5,590 nt of DNA from an uncultured Brevibacterium sp. (GTDB taxonomy: Bacteria; Actinomycetota; Actinomycetes; Actinomycetales; Brevibacteriaceae), in assembly GCA_902489185.1 (NCBI GenBank), contig CABTZC010000149.1, positions 1 through 5,590 of the forward strand, given 5' to 3'. The notes beneath the pieces were generated by a model that saw only the letters and a list, made by a program, of their open reading frames with translations, was not told the DNA's origin and searched no databases. Shown piece after piece: positions 5,569 through 5,590 of this stretch. Both the position numbers and the translations under genes were made by a program. Positions within the stretch are counted from its first letter, which is position 1; the number at the start of each line of letters is the position of its first letter.

Positions 5569-5577
5569 ACACGCGCA

Positions 5578-5590
5578 ATGGGGGCGGGCA
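5578..5590 (+). CDS. Start of an unidentified gene, cut by the window edge
   Basis: ATG GGG GCG GGC gives only Met-Gly-Ala-Gly before the window ends. The start is supported by AGGAGG at 5563-5568. It lies 67 bases after the stop of the DUF3027 gene on the same strand, with no terminator hairpin seen between, so readthrough from the upstream unit is possible. Nothing can be said about the product. Confidence 0.45.

Noticed and set aside
1..5590. Defence system, mobile element, CRISPR array, tRNA or rRNA
   Set aside because: No transposase, integrase, terminal repeats, repeat-spacer pattern or RNA-gene signature was seen. The helicase is of the housekeeping bacterial XPB type rather than a defence-island helicase.

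Overview
The window looks like chromosomal DNA from a moderately GC-rich actinobacterium (Actinomycetota). The evidence is the gene set: a bacterial XPB-type helicase with its usual actinobacterial partner protein, a cold-shock protein with a C-terminal helical extension, and a DUF3027 protein, a family essentially confined to Actinobacteria. The genus cannot be named from this window. No tRNA, rRNA, CRISPR array, insertion sequence or phage gene is visible, and gene order and coding density look like ordinary core genome.

Layout. Bases 1-153 carry the hydrophilic C-terminal tail of a plus-strand gene that begins outside the window. It converges on a two-gene minus-strand unit (3800 down to 175). 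First comes a 666-residue helicase-associated protein holding an XPB/Ssl2 N-terminal-type domain and a WYL-like tail. Then comes the 542-residue XPB helicase, whose ATG overlaps the upstream stop as ATGA. A 177-bp divergent control region (3801-3977) follows. It holds a perfect TATAAT at 3865-3870 reading rightward, a 12-bp perfect palindrome, and a GC hairpin followed by a T-run between that promoter and the first rightward start codon. The plus-strand unit then reads: a small two-helix membrane protein (3978-4232), a cold-shock protein (4288-4650) and a DUF3027 protein (4650-5510), the last two overlapping by one base as TAATG. A 67-bp gap with an inverted repeat leads to the start codon of another gene at 5578, cut by the window edge.

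How the genes work together. The minus-strand pair is probably a co-translated DNA-repair or DNA-remodelling unit: an ATP-driven 3'-5' helicase and a partner sharing one of its domains. The plus-strand unit couples an RNA/ssDNA-binding protein to a DUF3027 protein of unknown function that has a conserved Cys cluster. The most interesting unexplained element is the hairpin plus T-run in the leader of the rightward unit. It resembles an intrinsic terminator in a place where no upstream gene needs one, and it could pair alternatively with the palindrome just before it, so it is a candidate attenuator.
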